Part shown: positions 6,058-12,040 of the stretch, piece after piece
How the letters are laid out: the number at the start of each line of letters is the position of its first letter
Numbering within the stretch: position 1 is the first letter of the stretch
Source: JAZDEU01 sp043808545
GTDB taxonomy: Bacteria; Patescibacteriota; Patescibacteriia; JAZDEU01
NCBI GenBank assembly: GCA_043808545.1
Contig: JAZDEU010000004.1
Coordinates: 1 to 12,040, forward strand
Direction: 5' to 3'
DNA length: 12,040 nt
Program-made: the position numbers and the translations under genes
The notes under the pieces: model-generated
Database searches by the model: none
Told to the model about the DNA's origin: nothing
The model's input: only the letters and a program-made list of their open reading frames with translations

Positions 6058-8352
6058 ATGTCTATAAAAATAAATAAATTATCCATAAATTTTAATGAAA
6101 GAAGCTATAAACAAGAGAAAGGCGGGCTATCTAGGACTATTCTTAGCCGTGATTTTTTTAACCAGGAATCTAAACTTCCTGAATTATTTGCGTTAATTGA
6201 AATAAAAAAAATAAACGGCATTGAAATAGTATCTATTTATAAATTATTGGATGCAATAGAATGGAAAATAATATCAAGAGTGCAAAAAATTTATAATTCT
6301 ATAAACGAAAGAAAATCCTTCCAAACTGACAATCTAAGCGAACATCTTTTAGAACTTATTCTAAAATCTTTAAACGGAGAAATAAAAGACATCTTAGAAG
6401 AAAAATTTTTTATCAGTCTATCGGATATAAATATATTTATCGGCGTATTAGAACCATTCGTCTCAAAGCATGACGAGAAATATTATTTTCATTTTGCTGT
6501 TTTTAATAATATAAAAAATATTTTAATTTATAAACAAGGCGACAAATACAAGCTAATGGATATTATTGAGGAAAATAAAAAAAACAATGAGGAAAATACT
6601 GATAATAAAAAATTATTTGGAAATATTATGAGCGGCGAGCTTGATAATGACAGCTATATTATAGTTGCTAACCAGAAAGTAATAGATTATGTAGCGCCAG
6701 ATAAGCTTAAACAGCTGGTTATATCTATGGATATAAAAGAAGCTGCAAAGTATTTAAAGAGAATACTGGCTGAAATAGACCCAATTGAAGAAAACCTGAG
6801 TTTTTCCGTTATGCTAATATATTTAAAAGACGAGGAAGAATCTAAAGTATTTAAACCTGAAAATTCAATAAAAAATTTAATGTCCACGGAAAAAGATACT
6901 GAAAAATTCCTTACTCCTTCTATTTTGCCTGATTTCAAAGCAATTTTTATAAATTTTTCCGCAGCAACGAACAATGCCTTTAAATTTATTGGCAAAAAGA
7001 TAATCAATTTTAAAAATTCTTTCCTGAAAATAAAAAAATCAGTGGAAAATAAAGAAAAAAAAGAAAAAATTAAATCGCGCATTAAATCTTTATATGCTCT
7101 TAAACACAATAAAATTAGTTATGGCATAAAAAAAATATTCTTATTTATATTAAAATACACAAAAAAATTCTTTAAATTTGCGCAAAGAGTTCTTCTTGAA
7201 TTTTTATTTATCTTTGTATTCGCTCTTAGAAAAATTAAGAAATTATCCATAAAAAAAATAGCCCTAATTATTATTTTTGCAATCGTAATATTCGCCTTTT
7301 TTAAAGGAACATCATTATTAAACAAGGAAAAGACGGAAGAAGAAAATAAAATTATATATAATAAATCACTAGATGAGTTAGAGCAAAAATTTGTTTCGCT
7401 GGACGCAAATTTAATATATAATAATTATGACAAATCCTCTGAAATTCTTAAAGAGATAAAAGACATAATGAGGAATACTCTCGCGGCGGACATTCCGGAA
7501 TATAAAGAAAAATATAATGAAGTAGAAAAAAAAGTTACCGATTATAATAAAAAAATAAATAAAATAAATGAAACAGAAAATCCGACCGAAGTTAAGAATA
7601 CTCTATCAGAAATTAGCAATATAGCCATTACTAAAAATAAACTTGCCTTAATTTCCAGTTCTCTGAATAAAATAGAAATGATAGATATAAAGAATAATAC
7701 TTCAGATGAATGGGATATGACCGAAAAAAACATATTATCTAATCTTAAATATTTTTCATCTAACGGCGACGATAAAATTTCAGCCTACCGAGAAGAAAAA
7801 AATAAACCTTATGAGTTAGATTTAAAAAATAAAAAAATAATTCCGCTGACTAAATCTTTTTTCAACGGAACTATTACTGATATAAAAAGCTATGCCGGCA
7901 GTATATACGCGATAGACACAAAAAATAATCAAATATATTCTTATAAATATGAAAACGGACAAAAATGGATAAAAGATGCTAATATTAGCCTTGAAAACGC
8001 GATCAATTTAGTTATAGACGGAAATATATTTATTCTAAAAAACAACGGGGAAATTTTAAAATATTTTAAAGGCAAAAAAGAAAATTTTTCTTTGCAAGAT
8101 ATAGAGCCTAAATTAACTTCTCCGACAAAATTTTTTACAAACTCTGACATTAAATATCTATATATTTTAGAACCATTGAACAAACGTATTCTAGTATTTG
8201 AAAAAGAATGCAACGACGCTAAGTGCCAACTAATCGCGCAATACACTTCGAAAAGCTTTACTAATATTCGCGATTTTTCTATAAATGAAGCGAGAAAAAC
8301 AATGTATATTTTAAATGATAATAATGTATATAAAATAAATATAAAAAATTAA
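6058..8352 (+). CDS. Membrane protein, possible PP2C-like head and propeller-like tail
   Basis: A 764-residue protein without a confident family. Residues ~40-256 are a mixed alpha/beta domain (FALIEIKK, IFIGVLEPF, KYYFHFAVFNN, KLFGNIMSGELDNDSYIIVANQKVIDYV, FSVMLIYL). The order of strands, SGEL-NDSYIIVAN and the late FSVMLIYL recall a PPM/PP2C phosphatase stripped of its metal-binding aspartates; this is an inference. Residues 260-400 are a very basic linker with a hydrophobic stretch at 378-390, then a transmembrane helix at 401-416 (IALIIIFAIVIFAFF). Residues 420-505 are charged and probably coiled coil. Residues ~525-764 show repeated short strands (LALISSSLNKIEMIDI, GSIYAIDTKNNQIYSY, YLYILEPLNKRILVFE, TMYILNDNNVYKI), typical of a beta-propeller. 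The propeller would face outside if the head is cytoplasmic. Confidence 0.8.
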   Translation: MSIKINKLSINFNERSYKQEKGGLSRTILSRDFFNQESKLPELFALIEIKKINGIEIVSIYKLLDAIEWKIISRVQKIYNSINERKSFQTDNLSEHLLELILKSLNGEIKDILEEKFFISLSDINIFIGVLEPFVSKHDEKYYFHFAVFNNIKNILIYKQGDKYKLMDIIEENKKNNEENTDNKKLFGNIMSGELDNDSYIIVANQKVIDYVAPDKLKQLVISMDIKEAAKYLKRILAEIDPIEENLSFSVMLIYLKDEEESKVFKPENSIKNLMSTEKDTEKFLTPSILPDFKAIFINFSAATNNAFKFIGKKIINFKNSFLKIKKSVENKEKKEKIKSRIKSLYALKHNKISYGIKKIFLFILKYTKKFFKFAQRVLLEFLFIFVFALRKIKKLSIKKIALIIIFAIVIFAFFKGTSLLNKEKTEEENKIIYNKSLDELEQKFVSLDANLIYNNYDKSSEILKEIKDIMRNTLAADIPEYKEKYNEVEKKVTDYNKKINKINETENPTEVKNTLSEISNIAITKNKLALISSSLNKIEMIDIKNNTSDEWDMTEKNILSNLKYFSSNGDDKISAYREEKNKPYELDLKNKKIIPLTKSFFNGTITDIKSYAGSIYAIDTKNNQIYSYKYENGQKWIKDANISLENAINLVIDGNIFILKNNGEILKYFKGKKENFSLQDIEPKLTSPTKFFTNSDIKYLYILEPLNKRILVFEKECNDAKCQLIAQYTSKSFTNIRDFSINEARKTMYILNDNNVYKINIKN

Positions 8353-8374
8353 TTTTTTAGAGCATTTCTCAAAT

Positions 8375-8409
8375 AAAAAAATAGCGTTGACATGCAAAGC
8401 TATTTTTTT
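8375..8409. terminator. Bidirectional intrinsic terminator
   Basis: An 11-bp perfect stem AAAAAAATAGC (8375-8385) / GCTATTTTTTT (8399-8409) with a 13-nt loop lies between two convergent genes, 22 nt after the plus-strand stop and 23 nt beyond the minus-strand stop. The A/T-rich arms supply a T-run on both strands, so it should end transcription from both sides. Confidence 0.8.
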
Positions 8410-8432
8410 ATTAAAAGTGAATAAAATTATGT

Positions 8433-9761
8433 TTAACTACTTGGAGAAATCCGCCTTAATTTTTCTATAATCTCTACTAGCTTTTCAATAAGATAATCAA
8501 TCTCTTGCGCAGTATTAAATTTTCCTAAAGTTATCCTAATACTTCCTTCTGCTAATCGCGGGGATACTCCCATCGCAGTAAGAACATGTGATGGATTTCT
8601 AGCTCCGCTAGCGCAAGCAGATCCTGTTGATACCGCAATACCTTCCATATCAAGCATAATCATCACACTCTCCCCATCAACATTTTTAAAACTAAGATTT
8701 AAATTAGATGGTATTCTATTTTTTGCGCTTCCGTTCACATAAACATCTGGTATTTTTTTAAAAATATCTTTCATTAACTTATCGCGAAGTTTTAAGATTT
8801 TCATATTTTCTTTTTCTGATATTATCTCAATCGCTTTACCTAGTCCGACAATTCCCGGCGTATTATATGTTCCAGAACGAAACCCATTTTCTTGATGTCC
8901 GCCATAACTAATTGGCGATATCCTTAATCCTTTTCGCAGATATAGCGCGCCTACGCCCTTAGGACCATATATTTTGTGTCCGGACATACTTAACATATCA
9001 ACATGGAGATATTTCACATTGCAATTACAATAATTTATAGCCTGCGTCGCGTCTGTATGGAATATTATTGGGAGTGTGCGTTTCCCCAGTTCCCCTCTAG
9101 CAAGAGGGGTTAGGGGTGTGTTATTTAAATTTTTATTATATTTTTTAATCATCTTACCTATTTCACGAATAGGCTGAATAGCACCTGTTTCATTATTAAC
9201 ATACATAATGCTAACTAACACTGTATTTTCTTTTATTTCTTTTTTTATCTCATCCGCATTCACAATACCCTCCTTATTAACGCCAACATAAGAAACTTCT
9301 ACCCCTTCCCTTTCTAACGCTTGGCATACGGCAAAAACAGCTGGATGCTCAATTTGAGATGTTATTATGTGTTGAACACTTTTTTTGTTCACTGATTTAT
9401 TATAGGCGGCTCCATTGTCCCCCGCCTTAGCGGGGGCAGTGGAGCCATTTTGCGAAACTATTTGCGCTCCTGATTCACTGCCGCAGATATTTTTTATCAT
9501 TCGAATATATCCCATTATTGCTAAATTATTGCTCTCAGTCGCACCGCTTGTAAATATAATTTCATCTATCGCGCAATTCAAAAAATCAGCCAATGTTTTT
9601 CTTGACTTATTGACTCCGACCATAGCTTCTTGCCCAAAACTATGAGCGGACGATGCGTTTCCATATTTTTCTTGCAAATAAGGCATCATCGCTTTTAAAA
9701 CTTTTGGATCAATTGGCGTCGTCGCAGAGTGATCTAGATAAATTTTATTATTTTTAAACAT
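8433..9761 (-). CDS. iscS: Cysteine desulfurase with two palindrome-encoded inserts
   Basis: A 442-residue PLP enzyme of the NifS/IscS class, which takes sulfur from cysteine for Fe-S clusters and tRNA thiolation. Seen: IYLDHSATTP (7-16), TSGATESNN (71-79), H139 in SQIEHPAV, NNETGAIQP, D237 and Q240 in HTDATQ, PLP lysine K263 in SMSGHKIYGPKG, R296 in FRSGT and catalytic C383 in STGSACASG. From memory of E. coli IscS, the stretch between ESNNL and HIITS is ~35 residues longer (about 91-129), and that between EIG and HTDATQ ~22 longer (about 211-230). Both are encoded by GC-rich palindromes; without them the protein would be ~385 residues, the family norm. iscS rather than nifS is chosen by resemblance; no iscU or mnmA is in the window. 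Confidence 0.93.
   Translation of the reverse strand: MFKNNKIYLDHSATTPIDPKVLKAMMPYLQEKYGNASSAHSFGQEAMVGVNKSRKTLADFLNCAIDEIIFTSGATESNNLAIMGYIRMIKNICGSESGAQIVSQNGSTAPAKAGDNGAAYNKSVNKKSVQHIITSQIEHPAVFAVCQALEREGVEVSYVGVNKEGIVNADEIKKEIKENTVLVSIMYVNNETGAIQPIREIGKMIKKYNKNLNNTPLTPLARGELGKRTLPIIFHTDATQAINYCNCNVKYLHVDMLSMSGHKIYGPKGVGALYLRKGLRISPISYGGHQENGFRSGTYNTPGIVGLGKAIEIISEKENMKILKLRDKLMKDIFKKIPDVYVNGSAKNRIPSNLNLSFKNVDGESVMIMLDMEGIAVSTGSACASGARNPSHVLTAMGVSPRLAEGSIRITLGKFNTAQEIDYLIEKLVEIIEKLRRISPSS
9072..9131 (-). repeat. In-frame palindromic insert 2 within cysteine desulfurase
   Basis: CCCCAGTTCCCCTCT (9084-9098), loop AGCA, AGAGGGGTTAGGGG (9103-9116) forms a hairpin with a 7-bp perfect inner stem and an outer CCCC/GGGG. 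It encodes NNTPLTPLARGELGKR in the desulfurase frame, between the helix after EIG and the strand before HTDATQ. It is absent from ordinary family members and much richer in GC than the gene. PLTPLxRGE peptides are, from memory, a recurring product of dispersed palindromic repeats; a genome search would be needed. Confidence 0.7.
9375..9491 (-). repeat. In-frame palindromic insert 1 within cysteine desulfurase
   Basis: The core at 9408-9446 is a 39-bp palindrome: GGCTCCA (9408-9414) pairs with TGGAGCC (9440-9446), and CCCCCGC (9419-9425) pairs with GCGGGGG (9430-9436) around a CTTA loop. It encodes GSTAPAKAGDNGA (residues 106-118). Flanking codons, residues ~91-105 and 119-129, are also extra relative to the family. 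The insert lies between the helix after TESNN and the strand HIITS, a likely surface loop. It keeps the frame and carries no stop. Confidence 0.72.
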
Positions 9762-9956
9762 AATTTATTTTTTAAAATTTAACAATACTTTTATTTTTGA
9801 CATTGTAACCATTCAAATAATTTCAAAAATTCCATTTGCTCAAGGATAAATAAATTCACTGCAAAATTAGTATTTTTTATTTTAACTGATTTTTGTGTAA
9901 AATTAAGGATTATTAAGCAAACAACGCTAAAAGCGGCTTGAATAAATGTGTAAAAT

Positions 9957-10199
9957 TTAAAATTTATAAGTATTATCCGATCTTCTTTCAATCGCCAATA
10001 TATAAACTTCTTTATTTTCATCTATTCTATATAAAATTCTCATCTTGCCTTTTCTTACTCTAAAAATATCATCATGTCCTTTTAGTTTTTTTAAGTCCAT
10101 GCCATTTAAAATCCCTGACTTTATTTGCGCTAATATTTCCTTTATTTTATTTTGCTCTTCTGCACTGAACTTTTTTAATGCTTTTGATATTTTATCCAT
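9957..10199 (-). CDS. RelE/ParE-family toxin, second pair
   Basis: An 80-residue basic protein with the RelE/ParE pattern: an N-terminal helical hairpin (MDKISKALKKFSAEEQNKIKEIL), then MDLKKLKGHDDIFRVRKGKMRILYRI, where the family has KLkG..diyRlRvGdyRiiY, and a C-terminal VYILAIERRSDNTYKF. Candidate catalytic residues are R47, R49, R54 and R72-R73. It starts 8 nt after the antitoxin stop, so the pair is one operon. Its sequence differs from the toxin at 1429-1683, so the two modules are not recent copies. Cellular target not predictable from sequence. Confidence 0.85.
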   Translation of the reverse strand: MDKISKALKKFSAEEQNKIKEILAQIKSGILNGMDLKKLKGHDDIFRVRKGKMRILYRIDENKEVYILAIERRSDNTYKF

Positions 10200-10207
10200 A
10201 ATAATGC

Positions 10208-10420
10208 TTAAAGTCTAGATAAAATTTCATCAACTTTCACTCCGCCCTTTTTTATTTTGGTAAAATCCACGATTTCTTCCCATAGTTCATCATTTGCAGA
10301 GCAAATTTTAAATATCGGATGTGATCTTTTAAAAATAACAAAAGATTCTCCTTGCTTTACCTTTTCTGCATATTTATCCATATTATATCTTAGTTCTTTT
10401 AATCCAACAATATTTTTCAT
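10208..10420 (-). CDS. Phd/YefM-like antitoxin, second pair
   Basis: A 70-residue protein starting MKNIVGLKELRYNMDKYAEKV and continuing GESFVIFKRSHPIFKI, the Phd/YefM N-terminal dimer and DNA-binding fold (usually ISvsELRxnl...v..Ge.viItkrgkPvaxl). The short acidic tail with ELWEEIVDFTKIKKGG would contact the toxin. It lies directly upstream of the toxin gene behind its own promoter, the standard antitoxin-first order. Length is at the short end of the family. Confidence 0.78.
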   Translation of the reverse strand: MKNIVGLKELRYNMDKYAEKVKQGESFVIFKRSHPIFKICSANDELWEEIVDFTKIKKGGVKVDEILSRL

Positions 10421-10428
10421 ATATTTTA

Positions 10429-10480
10429 AAGTTTAACTTAAGATTACCTTTATAATAGCTTATTAAAAAAATCTTGTCAA
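10429..10480 (-). promoter_or_regulatory. Promoter of second toxin-antitoxin operon
   Basis: On the minus strand TTGACA (10475-10480) and TATTAT (10452-10457) are spaced by exactly 17 bp. A short imperfect palindrome AAGTT-T-AACTT (10429-10439) lies between the -10 box and the ATG at 10418-10420 and may be the antitoxin operator. No Shine-Dalgarno is seen. Confidence 0.65.
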
Positions 10481-10528
10481 ACTTTTATTTCAAAAACATT
10501 TTTAAGTGAATTCCGCATATTAAATAAA

Positions 10529-11185
10529 TTATTTTTGCAAATCTGCCATATTTACCGATCGCTTGCTTGATTTTATTAATTCCTCATCGTGAGAAACACA
10601 TATAATAGTCGCGTCTGAATATTTTTTGTGTATCTCGCTGATAATCTTTCTAACTTCAGTTGCAGATTGCGAATCAAGACTTGCCGTCGGTTCATCAAGC
10701 AACATAATTTTTGCGCCCTTAATTAAAGTCCGCGCGACACCAATTCTAACTTTCTCACCGCCCGACAAATGCATTGCTTCTTCGTCAAGCTTATCAACGA
10801 ATTTATCAAGGTGCAAATCAGTTAACACTCTTTTTATTTTCTCGTCATCAACTCCTTCTTTTGACCACAATAACAAATTTTCTCGCAAACTCATTTCTTC
10901 AAAAATTTGCCGATTTTGATTGCAATAAGACATTACAGAATATAAAGAATCTTTGCCATATTTTTTTATATTATCATTTTTCACTCCACCAATTTCTATT
11001 TCTCCGCTATTTGCTTTGTAAAGCCCTGCTAAATTTCGGAGCAAAGTTGATTTTCCAGCTCCTGAAGCTCCTGCAATAGTCACAAATTCGCCTTGCTGAA
11101 CATCTAAATTTACACCTCGCAAAATATTTTTATACTGCAAATCTTTAATGGAAATATTAAAATTTTTCAATTCGGAAATAGGCAC
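10529..11185 (-). CDS. ABC transporter ATP-binding domain (3' piece of broken exporter)
   Basis: A 218-residue nucleotide-binding domain with every motif intact: Walker A GASGAGKST (39-47), Q-loop Q90, signature LSGGEKVR (140-147), Walker B IMLLDEPTASLD (160-171) and the switch histidine H199 in CVSHDEEL. It starts at GTG (11183-11185), 19 nt inside the preceding membrane-domain frame and in the -1 frame to it, at an A-rich stretch. In exporters such as MsbA/BmrA types, the ATPase follows the membrane domain on one chain, so this is most simply the C-terminal part of one gene split by a frameshift. Separate translation from the GTG is possible, since the ATPase shows no decay. Substrate unknown. 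Confidence 0.85.
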   Translation of the reverse strand: MPISELKNFNISIKDLQYKNILRGVNLDVQQGEFVTIAGASGAGKSTLLRNLAGLYKANSGEIEIGGVKNDNIKKYGKDSLYSVMSYCNQNRQIFEEMSLRENLLLWSKEGVDDEKIKRVLTDLHLDKFVDKLDEEAMHLSGGEKVRIGVARTLIKGAKIMLLDEPTASLDSQSATEVRKIISEIHKKYSDATIICVSHDEELIKSSKRSVNMADLQK

Positions 11186-11631
11186 ACGATTTTTTCTTTT
11201 TCTCCTTCGGGCAAATCTAAGTTTTCATATTTTCCTAAAATTTCCTCCATTCGTTGTATGTCTTGAATATAGCGGGAAAATTTATTAAAATAAAGTTCAA
11301 CTAATTTTTGAACTGGTCTATTTAACTGATCAGAATACATTATATTTGATAACACAGCCCCTCCTGAAATCATACCTGCCTCTTGAAAAGCGCCTCCCAC
11401 ACCAGCCGCCACAACTGTTGAAACATCAAAAGGAATCATTTGCTTTAAACGTATTTTTGTTTCCTCAATAAACCTTTGAAAAGAAAGCTTATCTCTTACA
11501 TCCATTTGCTCTTTTACATGCGTTGCAATTTCTGGTGTTTCAAAAGATGTTTTAATTTCTTCAAAACCGCCCTTTATAGAGCCTAGTCGCGTTGCGATTT
11601 TTTCGCCCTCTCTTTTTTCTTTTTCATACAT
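11167..11631 (-). CDS. ABC exporter membrane domain, middle piece
   Basis: A 154-residue fragment matching the second half of a type I exporter membrane domain. It begins with the charged cytoplasmic extension of helix 4 (YEKEKREGEKIATRLGSIKGGFEEIKTS), then a long helical arm, a pair of hydrophobic segments (STVVAAGVGGAFQEAG, GAVLSNIMYSDQLNRPVQKLVELY) and the helix 6 / linker IQDIQRMEEILGKYE. It is in the same frame as the piece upstream, separated from it only by one TGA codon (11635-11637) and a CCA codon. It ends with TGA at 11167-11169 after a frame change relative to the ATPase. It is unlikely to be a functional protein on its own. Confidence 0.7.
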   Translation of the reverse strand: MYEKEKREGEKIATRLGSIKGGFEEIKTSFETPEIATHVKEQMDVRDKLSFQRFIEETKIRLKQMIPFDVSTVVAAGVGGAFQEAGMISGGAVLSNIMYSDQLNRPVQKLVELYFNKFSRYIQDIQRMEEILGKYENLDLPEGEKEKIVCLFPN

Positions 11632-11634
11632 TGG

Positions 11635-11898
11635 TCAAATTTTTTCGTTTTGTTTTTTAGAAATTTTATACATTATCGGCAAACTCCCAACGCCAATCGC
11701 CCCAAGCACAGGATTAATTTTTGCCAAAAACGCGAGCGACATTGCAATCCCCGCCAAAATAGGAGCGAATTTTGAAATTATATCCTGCAAAATTTGCTCT
11801 GTAGCGGTTTTCCCGCTTTCCAAAGTCGCATAAATTTCACCTAAAGACTTTTCATGGATAAATTCAAACTCTTGAAAAAATAATGGGGCTTCTCCCAA
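11635..11898 (-). CDS. ABC exporter membrane domain, 5' piece, truncated
   Basis: An 87-residue piece (TTG start at 11896-11898; the open frame extends back to 11919) resembling the part of an exporter membrane domain from the first cytoplasmic loop to helix 4: FFQEFEFIHEKSLGEIYATLESGKTATEQIL, then two membrane helices (FAPILAGIAMSLAFLA, PVLGAIGVGSLPIMYKI). The usual first two helices and N-terminus (about 100 residues) are missing, and no frame upstream supplies them. The frame is closed by TGA and reopens immediately as PMYEKEK, so this is a premature stop, most simply CGA (Arg) changed to TGA. The piece is probably part of a pseudogene. Confidence 0.6.
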   Translation of the reverse strand: MGEAPLFFQEFEFIHEKSLGEIYATLESGKTATEQILQDIISKFAPILAGIAMSLAFLAKINPVLGAIGVGSLPIMYKISKKQNEKI

Positions 11899-11981
11899 AC
11901 GTGTGGGTAAATTAGATATTTAAAATTGATAAATTTCTTTTAGTTAACGAATAAAACATCTTTTTAATGAGTTAAAATTTT

Positions 11982-11989
11982 GGTATAAT
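11982..11989 (+). promoter_or_regulatory. Extended -10 promoter giving a leaderless start
   Basis: TGGTATAAT-type extended -10 (TG at 11982-11983 region, TATAAT at 11984-11989) lies only 6 nt before the ATG at 11996-11998. Transcription starting about 7 nt after the box would begin at the ATG itself, giving a leaderless mRNA. The remaining 11899-11981 is AT-rich with no other feature seen. Confidence 0.5.
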
Positions 11990-11995
11990 TAAATC

Positions 11996-12040
11996 ATGAA
12001 AAAAATTAAGAAGTTGCTGGATGAATATCGCTTCCCCGGA
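11996..12040 (+). CDS. Start of a gene cut by the window end
   Basis: ATG at 11996 opens a frame through the last base: MKKIKKLLDEYRFPG (15 codons), still open at the window edge. The final 30 nt have clearly higher GC than the surrounding genes, with codons such as CTG, CGC and CCC, hinting at a different origin. The N-terminus faintly recalls small proteins associated with insertion sequences, but 15 residues cannot support a family call. The supporting signal is the extended -10 box immediately upstream. Confidence 0.45.
   Translation, partial: MKKIKKLLDEYRFPG

Noticed and set aside
9415..9645. Plus-strand ORF of 76 codons antisense to the cysteine desulfurase
   Set aside because: It is a shadow frame opened by the palindromic insert; the minus strand carries all conserved catalytic motifs.
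9791..10021. 76-codon minus-strand ORF with a hydrophobic stretch, overlapping the second toxin gene
   Set aside because: Its first ~22 codons are an out-of-frame reading of the toxin gene, there is no ribosome-binding site or family resemblance, and the rest is AT-rich intergenic sequence. The 195-nt gap 9762-9956 otherwise shows only an 11-bp direct repeat TGTGTAAAATT (9894 and 9947).
1429..10420. The two toxin-antitoxin pairs as a duplication of one module
   Set aside because: Toxins and antitoxins share only family-level patterns, lengths differ (84 vs 80, 122 vs 70) and the gene junctions differ (59-nt overlap vs 8-nt gap).
11635..11637. TGA read as glycine or tryptophan (alternative genetic code) in the ABC exporter
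   Set aside because: radC and tsaB end naturally at TGA with no homologous sequence beyond, so TGA is a stop in this genome. A nonsense mutation is simpler.

Overview
The window is AT-rich bacterial DNA that most resembles a Candidate Phyla Radiation (Patescibacteria, Parcubacteria-like) genome. The pointers are low GC, genes mostly without a Shine-Dalgarno sequence, a short TsaB-like protein, a winged-helix protein fused to a degenerate nucleotidyltransferase-like domain, a secreted subtilase with GGVN/DxDGDG repeats, and a long membrane protein whose outline I associate with these phyla. This assignment is inference; no rRNA or ribosomal protein gene is present. TGA is a normal stop here (radC and tsaB end with it), so a standard code is assumed.

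Layout. 1-213 is a decayed IS30-type transposase N-terminus, followed by a nested hairpin element (187-320). On the minus strand come tspO (322-813), an orphan HsdR-N-like domain (820-1308), a second nested inverted-repeat element (1322-1415), a RelE/Phd toxin-antitoxin pair with a strong promoter and an overlapping operator-like palindrome (1429-2057), radC (2054-2740) and a secreted subtilisin-like protease (2744-4786). Further upstream on the same strand are tsaB (4880-5290) and a winged-helix/nucleotidyltransferase-like protein (5303-5920). A divergent promoter region (5921-6057) separates this leftward block from the one large plus-strand gene (6058-8352), a membrane-anchored protein with a possible PP2C-like N-terminus and a beta-propeller-like C-terminus. 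A bidirectional terminator (8375-8409) separates it from a convergent cysteine desulfurase gene (8433-9761). Next are a second toxin-antitoxin pair (9957-10480) and a broken ABC exporter gene (10529-11919). At 11996 a new plus-strand gene starts and runs off the window.

The strongest unusual signal is in the cysteine desulfurase. Two separate palindromic DNA elements sit in frame inside the gene, adding about 35 and 22 residues at two expected surface loops while every catalytic motif is kept. This resembles the coding palindromic repeats described in Rickettsia. Together with the two intergenic nested palindromes, the IS remnant and the two toxin-antitoxin pairs, it suggests a genome colonised by small mobile palindromic repeats.

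Other points of interest: the ABC exporter carries an in-frame TGA and a frameshift yet keeps an intact ATPase domain; the HsdR-N-like protein lacks its catalytic lysine; TsaB lacks its C-terminal half; and the first toxin-antitoxin operator contains TGTACA, the core motif known for YefM.
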